Assembly (NCBI GenBank): GCA_900546435.1
Contig: URCQ01000001.1
Coordinates: 124,001 to 188,000 of the forward strand
Origin: an uncultured Pseudobutyrivibrio sp.
GTDB taxonomy: Bacteria; Bacillota; Clostridia; Lachnospirales; Lachnospiraceae
Direction of reading: 5' to 3'
DNA length: 64,000 nucleotides
In this document: piece by piece, positions 17,248 through 25,415 of the stretch
How positions within the stretch are numbered: the first letter of the stretch is position 1
Layout: each line of letters opens with the position of its first letter
Notes under the pieces: model-generated
Told to the model about the DNA's origin: nothing
The model's database searches: none
What the model saw: only the letters and a program-made list of their open reading frames with translations
Position numbers and translations under genes: made by a program

Positions 17248-17712
17248 GTGAAACAGCAGGAAAAAGAAAAAATAGATGAAGTGTATAATGCATATGTGGA
17301 TAGCGTGACACCGAAAGCAAATCTTTTGCTGCGTATGGCAAGAGCATTTCTGGTAGGTGGCATCATATGTACGATTGGCCAGGGGATTATCAATGTAGGA
17401 CTTTATTATGGTCTGGATGAAAAGAGCGCGGCAGGATATTGCAGTATGATTCTTGTATTGATCAGTGCCGTATTGACAGGATTGGGAATCTATCCATTAC
17501 TTGCCAGCTTTGGCGGTGCAGGAGCACTGGTGCCCATCACAGGATTTGCAAATAGTGTGGCTGCCACGGCTCATGGATTTAAGGTGGAAGGCCATGTGTT
17601 TGGTATCGGTGCAAAGATTTTTCAAATTGCAGGTCCCGTTATTTTGTATGGTGTTTTTAGCAGCTGGATTTTAGGAGTTATTTACTGGATTTTGCTGTGT
17701 CTGGGAGCATAA
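17248..17712 (+). CDS. spoVAC: Stage V sporulation protein AC
   Basis: A 154-residue membrane protein. The segments AFLVGGIICTIGQG, LISAVLTGLGIYPLLASFGG and VPITGFANSVAATAHGFKVEG are hallmarks of SpoVAC, the channel-forming mechanosensitive component of the dipicolinate system. I chose GTG at 17248 because AAGGAG lies 8 nt upstream; an ATG at 17230 in frame would add six residues, and the open frame extends back into spoVAB. SpoVAD and SpoVAE, usually encoded next, do not follow here: pflB does. Confidence 0.88.
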   Translation: MKQQEKEKIDEVYNAYVDSVTPKANLLLRMARAFLVGGIICTIGQGIINVGLYYGLDEKSAAGYCSMILVLISAVLTGLGIYPLLASFGGAGALVPITGFANSVAATAHGFKVEGHVFGIGAKIFQIAGPVILYGVFSSWILGVIYWILLCLGA

Positions 17713-17844
17713 ACGGGAAAAATACCATAAATTGTTATTTTGATAAGAGAAAAAACACTAGATATTGTGGTTCGCTTCGTGTATAATGAATACGCGCAAG
17801 CGAAAGTAACTAAGATAACGTTTACCAGATAGGAGGCAAACACA

Positions 17845-20097
17845 ATGGTAGAAATGAAAGAATGGGACGGATTTGAAGGACGTCTTTGGAAGGAAGAAAT
17901 CAATGTCCGTCAGTTTATCCAGGATAACTACACACCATATGATGGCAATGAGGAGTTCCTGGTAGGCCCAACAGCAAACACAAATAAGTTATGGGATGCA
18001 CTGCAGAAATTACAAAAAGAAGAGCGTGCAAAGGGCGGTGTATTAGATATGGAGACAAAGGTTGTTTCCGGTCTTACAGCATATGGCCCAGGATATATTG
18101 ATGAGAATTTGAAAGATTTAGAAACTGTTGTTGGTATTCAGACAGATAAGCCATTGAAACGAGCTTTTATGCCATATGGTGGTATCAAGATGGCTGTGCA
18201 GGCATGTGAGACATATGGTTACGAAGTAGATCCACAGCTGAAAGAGATTTTCACAAAGTATCATAAGACACATAATACAGCTGTTTTTGATGCATATACA
18301 CCAGAGATGTTAAAAGCTCGCCACAACAAGATTATGACAGGTTTGCCAGATACGTATGGTCGTGGCCGTATTGTGGGTGATTATCGTAGAATTGCGCTTT
18401 ACGGTATTGATTTTCTGATTGAGCAGAAAAAAGAGGATAAAGCAAAATGCGGCAGTGGAAGCATGAAGGGCGAAGTGATTCGTCTGCGTGAAGAAATTGC
18501 AGAGCAGATTCGTTCTTTAGAAGGAATGAAGGAAATGGCTTCTATTTATGGTTTTGATATTTCAAAACCTGCAAAAGATGCAAGAGAAGCAATCCAGTGG
18601 GTATATTTTGGTTACTTGGCAGCAATCAAGACACAGAATGGTGCTGCAATGTCCGTAGGCCGTGTTTCTACTTTCCTTGATATTTATTTCCAGAGAGATT
18701 TGGAGAAGGGTGTCATCACCGAGGAAGAGGTACAGGAATTGGTAGATCATTTTACCATGAAGCTTCGTATGGTAAAATTTGCAAGAATTCCATCTTACAA
18801 CCAGTTGTTCTCCGGAGATCCGGTATGGGCAACACTCGATGTGGCAGGAACTGGCGTGGATGGACGTTCCATGGTAACAAAGACAGACTATCGTTTCCTG
18901 CATACATTAGAAAACATGGGACCAGCACCGGAGCCAAACTTAACCGTACTTTATTCTTCTCGTTTGCCGGAGAATTTCAAAAAGTATGCGTCTAAGATTT
19001 CTATTTTGACAAGTTCTGTACAGTATGAAAATGATGATGCTATGAAGCCTGTATGGGGAGATGATTATGCCATCTGCTGTTGTGTATCTGCAACACAGAC
19101 AGGTAAGGAAATGCAGTTCTTTGGTGCAAGAGCCAACCTTGCAAAATGTCTGTTATATGCAATCAACGGTGGTGTAGATGAAAAGACCGGAGATCAGGTT
19201 GGACCAAAATATCGCCCAATCACAGCAGAATATCTTGATTATGACGAAGTTATGGAACGTTATGATGATATGATGGAATGGTTGGCAGATTTGTATGTAA
19301 ATACATTGAACCTGATTCAGTATATGCATGATAAATATTACTATGAAGCAGCAGAATTAGCGCTCATGGATACAAACTTAGAGAGAACCTTTGCAACCGG
19401 TATTGCTGGATTTTCACATGTTATTGATTCTCTTTCTGCAATCAAATATGCGAAAGTAAAAGTGATTCGTGATGAAAATGGTCTTGCAAAGGACTATGAG
19501 ATTGAGGGAGATTTCCCAAGATACGGAAATGATGATGATCGCGCAGATGAAATTGGTGTATGGCTTCTTAAGACCTTTATGGATAAGATTAAGAGACATC
19601 ATACGTATCGTAGAAGTGTGCCAACAACATCGATTCTTACCATTACATCCAATGTTGTTTATGGTAAGGCAACTGGTTCTATGCCGGATGGACGTAAGGC
19701 TGGAGAACCACTTTCACCGGGAGCAAACCCAAGTTATGGTGCAGAACAAAATGGACTGCTGGCTTCTTTGAATTCTTTGACAAAGCTTCCTTATGAGTGG
19801 GCATTAGATGGTATTTCAAATACCCAGACCATTAACCCGGGAGCACTTGGTAATGAAGAAGGGGAAAGAGTTGACAATTTAGTACAGGTGATGGATGGCT
19901 ACTTTGATCAGGGCGCACATCATTTGAATGTTAATGTCTTTGGTAAGGAAAAGCTGATTGATGCTATGGAGCATCCGGAGAAAGAAGAGTATGCAAACTT
20001 CACAATCCGTGTATCCGGTTATGCAGTTAAGTTTATTGATCTGACAAAGGAACAGCAGTTAGACGTTATTGCAAGAACCTGCCACGAGCATATGTAG
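17845..20097 (+). CDS. pflB: Pyruvate formate-lyase
   Basis: A 750-residue glycyl-radical enzyme converting pyruvate and CoA to acetyl-CoA and formate. The active-site cysteines are in AICCCVSATQTG (Cys411-413), and the radical glycine is Gly725 in RVSGYAV, 25 residues from the C-terminus as expected. A TATAAT at 17782 and a good AGGAGG ribosome binding site precede it. The activating enzyme gene follows 205 bp later, after a hairpin. With PFOR and hydrogenase, it gives two alternative routes from pyruvate. Confidence 0.98.
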   Translation: MVEMKEWDGFEGRLWKEEINVRQFIQDNYTPYDGNEEFLVGPTANTNKLWDALQKLQKEERAKGGVLDMETKVVSGLTAYGPGYIDENLKDLETVVGIQTDKPLKRAFMPYGGIKMAVQACETYGYEVDPQLKEIFTKYHKTHNTAVFDAYTPEMLKARHNKIMTGLPDTYGRGRIVGDYRRIALYGIDFLIEQKKEDKAKCGSGSMKGEVIRLREEIAEQIRSLEGMKEMASIYGFDISKPAKDAREAIQWVYFGYLAAIKTQNGAAMSVGRVSTFLDIYFQRDLEKGVITEEEVQELVDHFTMKLRMVKFARIPSYNQLFSGDPVWATLDVAGTGVDGRSMVTKTDYRFLHTLENMGPAPEPNLTVLYSSRLPENFKKYASKISILTSSVQYENDDAMKPVWGDDYAICCCVSATQTGKEMQFFGARANLAKCLLYAINGGVDEKTGDQVGPKYRPITAEYLDYDEVMERYDDMMEWLADLYVNTLNLIQYMHDKYYYEAAELALMDTNLERTFATGIAGFSHVIDSLSAIKYAKVKVIRDENGLAKDYEIEGDFPRYGNDDDRADEIGVWLLKTFMDKIKRHHTYRRSVPTTSILTITSNVVYGKATGSMPDGRKAGEPLSPGANPSYGAEQNGLLASLNSLTKLPYEWALDGISNTQTINPGALGNEEGERVDNLVQVMDGYFDQGAHHLNVNVFGKEKLIDAMEHPEKEEYANFTIRVSGYAVKFIDLTKEQQLDVIARTCHEHM

Positions 20098-20178
20098 AAG
20101 GCAGCTTGATTTTACAAGAATTGACAGTATTAAAAATGTGATGGCTTGTCTGGTATCGAGGGTATCGACGGGCGAATG

Positions 20179-20212
20179 GGAAAAGCCACGGGAGAACATC
20201 TCGTGGCTTCCT
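20179..20212 (+). terminator. Hairpin between pflB and pflA (weak terminator or processing site)
   Basis: AAGCCACGGGAGA pairs with TCTCGTGGCTT around a short loop. The tail CCTTTGCT has few T residues, so partial read-through that lowers pflA relative to pflB is the likely outcome. Confidence 0.55.
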
Positions 20213-20302
20213 TTGCTATTGCGATGAGAAAAATACACTGAGCCTGCTTGAATGTATGTGGCAATCGCTATAGAAAACAGGAAACAATTGGGAGCATAGG
20301 AC

Positions 20303-21073
20303 ATGGAACAGAAAATATTAGGAAATATTCATTCAGTGGAAAGCTTTGGATCAGCGGATGGACCGGGTGTGCGTTATATTATCTTTTTAAAAGGGTGCCA
20401 GATGCGCTGTAAATATTGTCATAACCCGGATACATGGGCAAAACCATGTGGAAGTATGGATAGTCCAAAAGAGGGAGAACAGTGGCTGTCTGCAGAGGAA
20501 GTACTAAAAAAAGCAAAACGCTATCAGGCATATTGGAAGAACAATGGCGGTATCACAGTCAGTGGAGGAGAAGCTTTACTTCAGATAGATTTTCTGCTGG
20601 AATTATTTACATTGGCAAAAAAAGAAGGGATTCATACCTGCCTTGACACGTCGGGAAACCCTTTTACAAAAGAAGAACCGTTTTTCTCGAAGTTTGAGCA
20701 ACTGATGGCGGTGACCGACCTTGTGATGTTAGATATCAAGGAGATGGATGAGGAGAAGCATAAACGTCTGACGGGACAAAGCAATGCGAATATTTTGGAG
20801 ATGGCAAGATATTTGTCAGATCATGGAAAAGCGATGTGGATAAGGCATGTCTTAGTACCGGGGGTAACCGATGACGAAGCAGATTTGCTTGCGCTGCGTG
20901 ACTTTGTGAAAACGCTGAAAACGGTAGAACGTGTAGAAGTGCTGCCATATCACACACTTGGTGTTTTTAAATGGAAGGAACTGGGCTTGCCCTATGGCTT
21001 AGATGGAATTGTGCCACCGACCGAAGAAGAGGTAAAACGTGCGAGAAAATTGCTGGGACAATTGGAAACTTAA
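20303..21073 (+). CDS. pflA: Pyruvate formate-lyase activating enzyme
   Basis: A 256-residue radical SAM protein. The iron-sulfur motif CQMRCKYCHNP is of the C-x3-C-x2-C form, and GGITVSGGEALLQ contains the SAM-binding GGE. It abstracts a hydrogen from the pflB glycine to install the radical. Length and motifs are standard, and its position downstream of pflB is the usual one. Confidence 0.97.
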   Translation: MEQKILGNIHSVESFGSADGPGVRYIIFLKGCQMRCKYCHNPDTWAKPCGSMDSPKEGEQWLSAEEVLKKAKRYQAYWKNNGGITVSGGEALLQIDFLLELFTLAKKEGIHTCLDTSGNPFTKEEPFFSKFEQLMAVTDLVMLDIKEMDEEKHKRLTGQSNANILEMARYLSDHGKAMWIRHVLVPGVTDDEADLLALRDFVKTLKTVERVEVLPYHTLGVFKWKELGLPYGLDGIVPPTEEEVKRARKLLGQLET

Positions 21074-21156
21074 GGTTGCAAATAACCTCCTGGGATGGTA
21101 TATTTTTGTATATTGAGTACAAGAAATGTACAATATTGAGAGGTGGGGTATAACTT

Positions 21157-22317
21157 ATGAACAAAGAAATTAAGACAGAGGCGAGACTGACCTTTTTTGA
21201 GGCAACAAGTATCATCGTTGGACATGGCGTGGGATCCGGCATTTTGTCGGTTCCTTTTTTAGCGTCCAGAAACGATTGGAAGGATATGATCTGGATTGTT
21301 GTAGTGGCATATCTGATCAATCTGGTAATGCATTTTATGATTGCGGAGCTTTCTTATAATAACGGCGGTGCGCAGTTTATCAAATGCTTTGAAAATGAGT
21401 TGTTTGTAGGAAAATTAAAGACATTTGCAACATGGCTGGCATTTGGTTTGCTTGGCTTATCGGTTGTGTTGAATGTCAGCGGATTTATTGCAGGAGCAGC
21501 AGCTGTATTCCATGCATGGCTTGGGGTGCCAACATGGATTGGTATGATTATCTACTATGTGCTTGCGGCAAGCGTTATTTATGCCGGCATGAAATTAGTA
21601 GGAATCTGCGAAAAAATTTCCGTAGGTTCTATGGTGGCAGTGATTGGTGTTTTATTTGTAGCAACACTGATGTCTGAAATCAGTCCTTTGCCTACAAAGT
21701 TTATTGCAGCAACAAATGTAGTTGCATTGTATAGTATGATTTCATTCTCCTTATCAGCGGTTATGTCAGTACCGCAGGTAGTAAAAGGTCTGCAGGGAGA
21801 TATCAAAAAAATTCGTGGGGCAATTGCAGCCGGAACTGGAATTAACACAGGATTGATTCTTTTGATTACATTTATGACGTTGCTTGGTGCAGGTACTAAT
21901 GTATCAGAAAATGGAGCATTGGTTGATTTGTCAGCACATCTTGGTGGATGGGTAAGTATCATTGGTTATATCTTCTCATTGCTTGCGCTTTCTACTTCAT
22001 TCTGGGCAAATACATTGAATCTTCGTGATATTGTGTTTGAACAGACCAAATGGAACATCAAAGTCTGCTGGCTGGCATCTAGTTTACCATGTCTTTTGAT
22101 TGCGCTTGTAGGAGTTTCAAGCTTTGTAGGATTTACACGTCTTGCAAGTGTGGTACAGGTGCTTACAGGTGTAGGTATTATCATTTCATATAACCGTTCC
22201 AGAAGAAGAGAAGGCTGCGCGCCGATTTGCGGGGTATGGGGAACGCTGCCGTTTCAGATTATTGTCGTTGTCAGTACATTATTTGCAACGGTGGGAGCTT
22301 TGGCAAAAGTGTACTAA
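21157..22317 (+). CDS. Amino acid permease, AAAP/HAAAP-like
   Basis: A 386-residue membrane protein with about eleven hydrophobic segments. The N-terminal GHGVGSGILSVPFLASRN motif, with an unwound first helix, is typical of the LeuT-fold amino acid transporters of the AAAP/aromatic permease group. The substrate cannot be deduced. It sits between pflA and lysA, but lysA has its own strong promoter, so no operon with lysA is implied. Confidence 0.84.
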   Translation: MNKEIKTEARLTFFEATSIIVGHGVGSGILSVPFLASRNDWKDMIWIVVVAYLINLVMHFMIAELSYNNGGAQFIKCFENELFVGKLKTFATWLAFGLLGLSVVLNVSGFIAGAAAVFHAWLGVPTWIGMIIYYVLAASVIYAGMKLVGICEKISVGSMVAVIGVLFVATLMSEISPLPTKFIAATNVVALYSMISFSLSAVMSVPQVVKGLQGDIKKIRGAIAAGTGINTGLILLITFMTLLGAGTNVSENGALVDLSAHLGGWVSIIGYIFSLLALSTSFWANTLNLRDIVFEQTKWNIKVCWLASSLPCLLIALVGVSSFVGFTRLASVVQVLTGVGIIISYNRSRRREGCAPICGVWGTLPFQIIVVVSTLFATVGALAKVY

Positions 22318-22344
22318 AAATAACATAAAAATTTGTAAATGTTT

Positions 22345-22373
22345 TTGACACCATCCCGGATTCGTGCTATTAT
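22345..22373 (+). promoter_or_regulatory. Strong sigma-A promoter for lysA
   Basis: A perfect TTGACA (22345-22350), a 17-bp spacer and TATTAT (22368-22373) lie 51 bp before the lysA ATG. No lysine riboswitch fits in so short a leader. Confidence 0.8.
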
Positions 22374-22423
22374 TTTTTCGAATGTGAAATGAATAATTAT
22401 ACACAGAGATAAAGGAGAACGAT

Positions 22424-23692
22424 ATGGCTAAAACACCTTTTGTCACAAAGGAAAAAATAGAAGAGATTGCAAATACAATTCCAACACCATTTCATCTGTA
22501 TGATGAGAAAGGAATCCGTGCTAATGCACAGGCGGTAAAAGAGGCTTTTGCATGGAATCCGGGATTTCGTGAGTATTTTGCGGTAAAAGCCAATCCAAAC
22601 CCATTTCTGATTAAAATATTGCAGGAGTATGGTTGTGGTACAGATTGTTCTTCCATGACGGAGCTGATGCTTAGCAATGAACTCGGTTTCCATGGAGAGG
22701 AGATTATGTTCTCATCCAATGATACACCGGCAGAAGAGTTTGTATATGCAGATCAGATTGGTGCAACCATCAATTTAGATGATTTTACACATATTCAATT
22801 CTTAGAGGATACGATTGGACATATTCCGGAAACGATCAGTTTGCGTTACAATCCGGGTGGTGTTTATCAGATTTCCAATGGCATTATGGATAATCCGGGA
22901 GATGCCAAATATGGAATGACAAAGGAGCAGTTATTTGAGGGATATCAAATCCTTCGTGATAAGGGGGCAAAAAGATTTGGTATTCATGCTTTCCTTGTTA
23001 GCAATACAGTTACAAATGACTATTATCCAAGCCTTGCAAAGACTTTGTTTGAACTTGTCGTGGAATTGAAAGAAAAGACAGGTATCGAGATTTCATTTAT
23101 TAACTTGTCTGGTGGAGTAGGTATTGCATATAAGCCGGATCAGAAACCAAATGATATCGGTGTGATTGGCGCAGGTGTTCATCGTGTATATGATGAAATT
23201 TTAGTGCCTGCAGGACTTGGGAATGTGGCTATTTATACCGAAATGGGTCGTTTTATGATGGGACCATATGGTGCGCTTGTCACAAAGGCGATTCATGAGA
23301 AACATACCTACAAGGAATATATCGGTGTAGATGCCTGTGCTGTCAATTTGATGCGTCCGGCAATGTATGGCGCATACCATCACATTACGGTACTTGGAAA
23401 AGAAAATGCACCATGTGATCATAAATATGATGTGGTTGGTTCTTTGTGCGAAAACAATGATAAATTTGCAATTGATCGTATGCTGCCGGAAATTGATCGC
23501 GGCGATTATCTATTTATTCATGATACGGGTGCACACGGTTTTGCCATGGGGTATAGCTACAATGGCAAGTTAAAATCAGCTGAGGTACTTTTGAAAGAAG
23601 ATGGTTCTTACCAGATGATTCGTCGTGCGGAAACGCCGAAGGATTACTTCGCGACATTTGACTGCTTTGATATCATCAAAGGACTTGTATAA
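22424..23692 (+). CDS. lysA: Diaminopimelate decarboxylase
   Basis: A 422-residue PLP enzyme of the alanine racemase-fold decarboxylase family that makes lysine from meso-diaminopimelate. YFAVKANPNP holds the PLP lysine, INLSGGVGIAYKPDQ the phosphate-binding glycines, and GSLCENNDKFAIDR the C-terminal motif with active-site cysteine and aspartate. The usual HxHxGS segment is changed to GIHAFLVSN, so it belongs to a divergent branch; another substrate of this family, such as an ornithine-like amino acid, cannot be excluded but is less likely. Confidence 0.88.
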   Translation: MAKTPFVTKEKIEEIANTIPTPFHLYDEKGIRANAQAVKEAFAWNPGFREYFAVKANPNPFLIKILQEYGCGTDCSSMTELMLSNELGFHGEEIMFSSNDTPAEEFVYADQIGATINLDDFTHIQFLEDTIGHIPETISLRYNPGGVYQISNGIMDNPGDAKYGMTKEQLFEGYQILRDKGAKRFGIHAFLVSNTVTNDYYPSLAKTLFELVVELKEKTGIEISFINLSGGVGIAYKPDQKPNDIGVIGAGVHRVYDEILVPAGLGNVAIYTEMGRFMMGPYGALVTKAIHEKHTYKEYIGVDACAVNLMRPAMYGAYHHITVLGKENAPCDHKYDVVGSLCENNDKFAIDRMLPEIDRGDYLFIHDTGAHGFAMGYSYNGKLKSAEVLLKEDGSYQMIRRAETPKDYFATFDCFDIIKGLV

Positions 23693-23718
23693 AAAGTCAG
23701 AAAAAGGTGAAAAAAGGA

Positions 23719-23747
23719 TTGACATTTTTATAATGTTGATATAAACT
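23719..23747 (+). promoter_or_regulatory. tRNA-Leu(CAA) promoter
   Basis: TTGACA (23719-23724), 17 bp, TAAACT (23742-23747). A TATAAA two bases earlier gives a 15-bp alternative. The mature tRNA begins about 30 bp downstream. Confidence 0.65.
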
Positions 23748-23778
23748 AAGATTCGTTGATGACTTATGAAGTCAACGA

Positions 23779-23862
23779 GCCGGTGTGGCGGAATTGGCAG
23801 ACGCACAAGACTCAAAATCTTGCGGGGGCAACTTCGTGTGGGTTCAAGTCCCACCGCCGGCA
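23779..23862 (+). tRNA. tRNA-Leu (anticodon CAA)
   Basis: An 84-nt class II tRNA. The acceptor stem GCCGGTG pairs with CGCCGGC, the D-arm sequence matches the other tRNA-Leu of the window, the anticodon loop CTCAAAA gives CAA, a long variable arm follows, and the T arm is GTGGG-TTCAAGT-CCCAC. CCA is not encoded. Confidence 0.96.
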
Positions 23863-23870
23863 CTTTTTGA

Positions 23871-23908
23871 AACATCGAATTTCTCGAAATGAAGTTCGGT
23901 GTTTTTTT
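23871..23908 (+). terminator. Intrinsic terminator after tRNA-Leu
   Basis: A 13-bp stem (23871-23883 with 23891-23903, two GU pairs), loop of 7, T7 tail. Confidence 0.85.
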
Positions 23909-23980
23909 GTACTCATTGCAATTTTTACACATATCGTATAATATAATGATGATTGAAACGACAGGAAAGTAGGTGAGCAT

Positions 23981-24724
23981 ATGAAGTTTCGCAAGTTAGA
24001 TGACCATAAAATTCATTGTATTATTTCGCAGGAAGAGATGAACGAGAAGGGAATGCGTATAGAGGATTTCCTGGATCATCGCGATAAGACAGAGGAGTTC
24101 TTACGTGAAATTCTTGCAGAAGCCAAATATGAGCTGGACCTTGATGATATGGGACACTATTATAGTGTGCAGATGGCAGTGATGCCGGAGGGGGATGTTT
24201 CGCTCGTTATCAGTGGCGAGGAGCATGATTCTCCGGAAGATGCGTTGTCAGACTTTAGTAAGCGCTTGCAGGATTTCAAGGAAATCATGGAAGAGGCCAA
24301 GCGAAAACTGGATGAGAAAAAAGAAAAAATGCAGGAAGCAGAAGAAATAGAAGAAAAGAAGCAGGAGATGCAAACAGAGGATTCTGCTGAGAAAACCCAG
24401 GAAAAGAAAATGGCAGCAAAGCCAGAGAAAACAGTTCTTGAGGTTCCGGTCTGGGTAGGATTTCCTACATTAGATGCCTGCATTCATGCATGCCATCATT
24501 TACAGGAACAAAAGGGGCTTTCTAGTGCGGCTTACAAATATCATGATACATATTATCTGCGAATTAAGTTCTCAGAAGAGGAACATCAGGTGGCAGGCAC
24601 GCTTTTGGTTGTGTCAGAGTTTGGAACAGAGATTTTGACGGACGATCATGGTGGAGCAGTCATCGTAGAACATGGAACTGTTTTATGCAAGGAACATGCG
24701 GTTGAGACATTGGCTATGCTATAA
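23981..24724 (+). CDS. mecA: Adaptor protein MecA
   Basis: A 247-residue adaptor that targets substrates to the ClpC protease. The N-terminal substrate-binding domain begins MKFRKLDDHKIHCIIS and contains the family motif FLREILAEAKYELDL. A charged coiled-coil linker (about 100-145) precedes the C-terminal ClpC-binding domain (from about residue 150: VLEVPVWVGFPTLDACIH, YYLRIKF). The linker is longer than in Bacillus. The partner ClpC is not encoded in the window. Confidence 0.93.
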   Translation: MKFRKLDDHKIHCIISQEEMNEKGMRIEDFLDHRDKTEEFLREILAEAKYELDLDDMGHYYSVQMAVMPEGDVSLVISGEEHDSPEDALSDFSKRLQDFKEIMEEAKRKLDEKKEKMQEAEEIEEKKQEMQTEDSAEKTQEKKMAAKPEKTVLEVPVWVGFPTLDACIHACHHLQEQKGLSSAAYKYHDTYYLRIKFSEEEHQVAGTLLVVSEFGTEILTDDHGGAVIVEHGTVLCKEHAVETLAML

Positions 24725-24738
24725 AAAGTGGATAGAAA

Positions 24739-24772
24739 AGCAGAAAATGAAGCATTTCTATCTGCTTTTTTC
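24739..24772 (+). terminator. Terminator after mecA, overlapping the next promoter
   Basis: AGCAGA-AAATG pairs with CATTT-TCTGCT with a 3-nt bulge, then T6. The tail directly precedes the TTGACG promoter element of the XRE gene. Confidence 0.65.
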
Positions 24773-24802
24773 TTGACGCAAGGGTATCATATATGATAAC
24801 AT
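24773..24802 (+). promoter_or_regulatory. XRE gene promoter with 14-bp palindromic operator
   Basis: TTGACG (24773-24778) and TAACAT (24797-24802) are separated by 18 bp. Between and overlapping them lies the perfect palindrome TATCATATATGATA (24785-24798). An autorepressor bound there would block RNA polymerase. Confidence 0.55.
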
Positions 24803-24821
24803 AAGAGCAGATGGTGATGAG

Positions 24822-25073
24822 ATGAAGAAGAGATATGAAGATGGCGTAGTGCCACAGCTTAATCAGGAAATTCGTACCGAATTTGCGAAGCAGATGCGGG
24901 AGATACGGTTGAGTCAGAATCTGACACAACAGGTGTTAGCAGATCGTGTCGGTACGAAGAAATCAAATATTTCCCGTATGGAGAGTGGAAGATACAATCC
25001 GTCGTTAGATTTTATGGTACGTGTTGCGGACTGTATGGGAAAACATATTTCAATTACGTTAGAGGAACAGTAG
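24822..25073 (+). CDS. XRE-family helix-turn-helix regulator
   Basis: An 83-residue DNA-binding protein consisting almost only of an HTH_3 domain: MREIRLSQNLTQQVLADRVG, then TKKSNISRMESGRYNPSLDF as the recognition helix region. Such solitary XRE proteins may be autorepressors or antitoxin-like. A palindrome overlapping its promoter suggests autoregulation. The next gene starts 11 bp downstream and may be co-transcribed. Confidence 0.9.
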   Translation: MKKRYEDGVVPQLNQEIRTEFAKQMREIRLSQNLTQQVLADRVGTKKSNISRMESGRYNPSLDFMVRVADCMGKHISITLEEQ

Positions 25074-25084
25074 AGGAGAAGTAT

Positions 25085-25372
25085 ATGCGAAAGAAAGCAC
25101 CGAGACTAGATAAGCATGTCGATAAGGACGTTGTGCTTTGCAGTACAACGAACCGTCGTGTAAGCAATCATACGACAGATATTTTGTTACAGGATGCGAT
25201 TCCATTTACGAAGAATTGGAGACGCATACCATTTTATAAGCGAGAAGAATATCGCGGCGCAGATCAGATCTGTGTATTTTCCATTAACCGCAATTTGTAT
25301 AGCAGAGCCAGACACTGTATTTCGCAATTGGATCGTTTGGATCAGAACCGTTTACGGCTTCATGTTATTTGA
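25085..25372 (+). CDS. Hypothetical 95-residue protein
   Basis: A small basic protein rich in Arg, Lys and His, with no membrane segment, starting behind a GAGGAGAAG ribosome binding site and tightly linked to the XRE gene. It carries stretches such as NWRRIPFYKREEYRG. I do not recognise a family. The adjacency to an XRE regulator invites a toxin-antitoxin idea, but there is no motif of a known toxin, so I leave it as unknown. Confidence 0.62.
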   Translation: MRKKAPRLDKHVDKDVVLCSTTNRRVSNHTTDILLQDAIPFTKNWRRIPFYKREEYRGADQICVFSINRNLYSRARHCISQLDRLDQNRLRLHVI

Positions 25373-25415
25373 TTCAGTACCAGACTAGCAAAGAAAGAGA
25401 GACGATAAGCCAATT

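Noticed and set aside
22318..22423. Lysine riboswitch before lysA
   Set aside because: The promoter is only 51 bp from the start codon, which leaves too little leader for such a structure.
23576..23980. Minus-strand frame of 134 codons across tRNA-Leu(CAA)
   Set aside because: It contains the antisense of the tRNA (VPAVGLEPTRS-type artefact) and overlaps the end of lysA.
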